Origin: Chryseosolibacter sp036402075
GTDB lineage: Bacteria; Bacteroidota; Bacteroidia; Cytophagales; Cyclobacteriaceae
DNA: 23,284 bases
Direction: 5' to 3'
NCBI GenBank assembly: GCA_036402075.1
Contig: DASWTP010000068.1
Span: 1-23,284 of the forward strand
The translations under genes and the position numbers were made by a program. Every line of letters begins with the position of its first letter. The first letter of the stretch is position 1. The notes beneath the pieces are model-generated. The model was given only the letters and a program-made list of their open reading frames with translations. It ran no database searches and was not told where the DNA came from. Positions 22,483 through 23,284 of the stretch are shown one piece after another.

Positions 22483-23284
22483 ATGAGTCAGAATTCGAAG
22501 TACCAGATCCGCCTGCCAATTGTATTATGCCTGGGGCTGGCGGCCGGGGTTTTTGTTGGGGCAACACTCAATACCGGGAAACCCGCTGCCGATGTAAATA
22601 AAGACGTGCAGAAATTCAGGGAAATCCTCACGCAGATCAAAGAAGAGTATGTGGACACGGTAAACACCGGAAGACTGGTTGACGATGCCATCGCTCATAT
22701 CCTGCAAAAGCTCGATCCACATTCAGCGTACATTCCTGCAACAGACAAAGTAGCCGCTAATGAGGACCTGCGGGGCAATTTTGATGGTATTGGCGTGGAG
22801 TTCAACATCTTTAATGATACAATAGTGGTCGTAACGCCCTTAAGTGGCGGCCCATCCGAGATGCTCGGCATCCAGTCGGGAGACAAGATCATTAAAGTCG
22901 ATGACAAGAACATGGCCGGCATTGGCGTGAGCACTGCCGATGTCATGAAATCGTTGAAAGGACCGCGAGGAACAGAAGTGAAAGTTACCATTCAACGCGG
23001 CCAAAAGGAGATTGAGTATAAGATCGTTCGCGACAAGATTCCACAATACTCGGTTGATGTAGCCTACATGGTTGACAAAGAGACTGGCTATATTAAGGTG
23101 AATCGCTTCTCGGCAACAACGTATGACGAATTCCAGGAATCATTGAAAAAACTCCGCGAGAAGGGAATGAAAAAATTGATACTCGACCTTCAAGGAAACG
23201 GTGGCGGATACATGAACATGGCCATCGAAATGGCGGACGAGTTCCTTTCATCCGGGAAAGTTATTGTTTCCCAAAAGGGCAAGG
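22483..23284 (+). CDS. C-terminal processing protease, S41 family (partial, 3' end outside window)
   Basis: 267 codons from the ATG at 22483, open at the window edge. An N-terminal signal anchor (about 11-28, LPIVLCLGLAAGVFVGA) places the protein in the periplasm or membrane. The KFREILTQIKEEYVD and LDPHSAYIP helical part follows. A PDZ domain (about 95-175) has GIGVEF and the peptide-binding region ending IQSGDKIIKVD. The start of the S41 core has GYIKVNRFS and LDLQGNGGGYMNMAIEMADEFL, matching the Arg/Gln-x-Asn-x-Gly-Gly segment that precedes the catalytic site. The catalytic Ser and Lys lie beyond the window. These proteases trim exported proteins and envelope enzymes. Confidence 0.92.
   Translation, partial: MSQNSKYQIRLPIVLCLGLAAGVFVGATLNTGKPAADVNKDVQKFREILTQIKEEYVDTVNTGRLVDDAIAHILQKLDPHSAYIPATDKVAANEDLRGNFDGIGVEFNIFNDTIVVVTPLSGGPSEMLGIQSGDKIIKVDDKNMAGIGVSTADVMKSLKGPRGTEVKVTIQRGQKEIEYKIVRDKIPQYSVDVAYMVDKETGYIKVNRFSATTYDEFQESLKKLREKGMKKLILDLQGNGGGYMNMAIEMADEFLSSGKVIVSQKGK

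Overview
The window reads as chromosomal DNA of a Bacteroidota bacterium, probably of the Cytophagales. This is inferred from the gene set, the purH-mreB-mreC-mreD-mrdA-rodA order, a DUF1573 lipid-free exported protein, an RprXY-like two-component pair, and a few TAnnTTTG promoter-like boxes. No RNA genes, transposase, prophage or CRISPR array was seen. The coding content is ordinary housekeeping. The unusual content is the non-coding DNA.

Layout. 1-1057 is a gene-free composite repeat region (R1). It is followed by ppc (-), a DUF1573 gene (-), and a divergent histidine kinase / response regulator pair (+). 6357-7004 is a second composite repeat region (R2), which is R1 in inverted orientation. 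Then come recO and tdk (both -, one operon) and a third repeat region (R3, 8294-9089, orientation as R1). Next are a [2Fe-2S] ferredoxin (-), a divergent uncharacterised 349-residue protein (+), and a long minus-strand stretch. Read in the direction of transcription, that stretch holds hemerythrin-like, ruvX, def, aminotransferase, omega-amidase, purH, mreB, mreC, mreD, mrdA (PBP2) and rodA. At the right edge a C-terminal processing protease of family S41 starts on the plus strand and runs off the window.

How the genes work together. mreBCD, PBP2 and RodA form the rod-shape elongasome. The aminotransferase and the omega-amidase look like a glutamine-transaminase plus omega-amidase pair, as used for keto-acid or methionine salvage. 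tdk and recO form a small nucleotide/DNA-repair operon. ppc supplies oxaloacetate.

The non-coding signal. Gene 3' ends here repeatedly carry short-period repeat blocks of about four units, most of them within 0-5 nt of the stop codon. The unit is 8 bp after ppc and the response regulator (NTGARCAC on the plus strand of R1). It is 7 bp after rodA and the aminotransferase (GGNATTR), ruvX (RGTCRAC-like), purH (TNCAAGC-like) and the omega-amidase (CCCGAAA). At four loci two arms face each other and could fold into a long hairpin. The unit sequence differs between loci while the architecture is kept. The 8-bp version is part of a modular element that occurs seven times in R1-R3: a variable array of NTTAACAC octamers (1-6 copies), a conserved spacer (exactly 56 nt in four of seven), then exactly four NTGARCAC octamers. 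Other modules (A, B, C, D, E, a link) are shuffled around these units. I do not recognise these as a described family.
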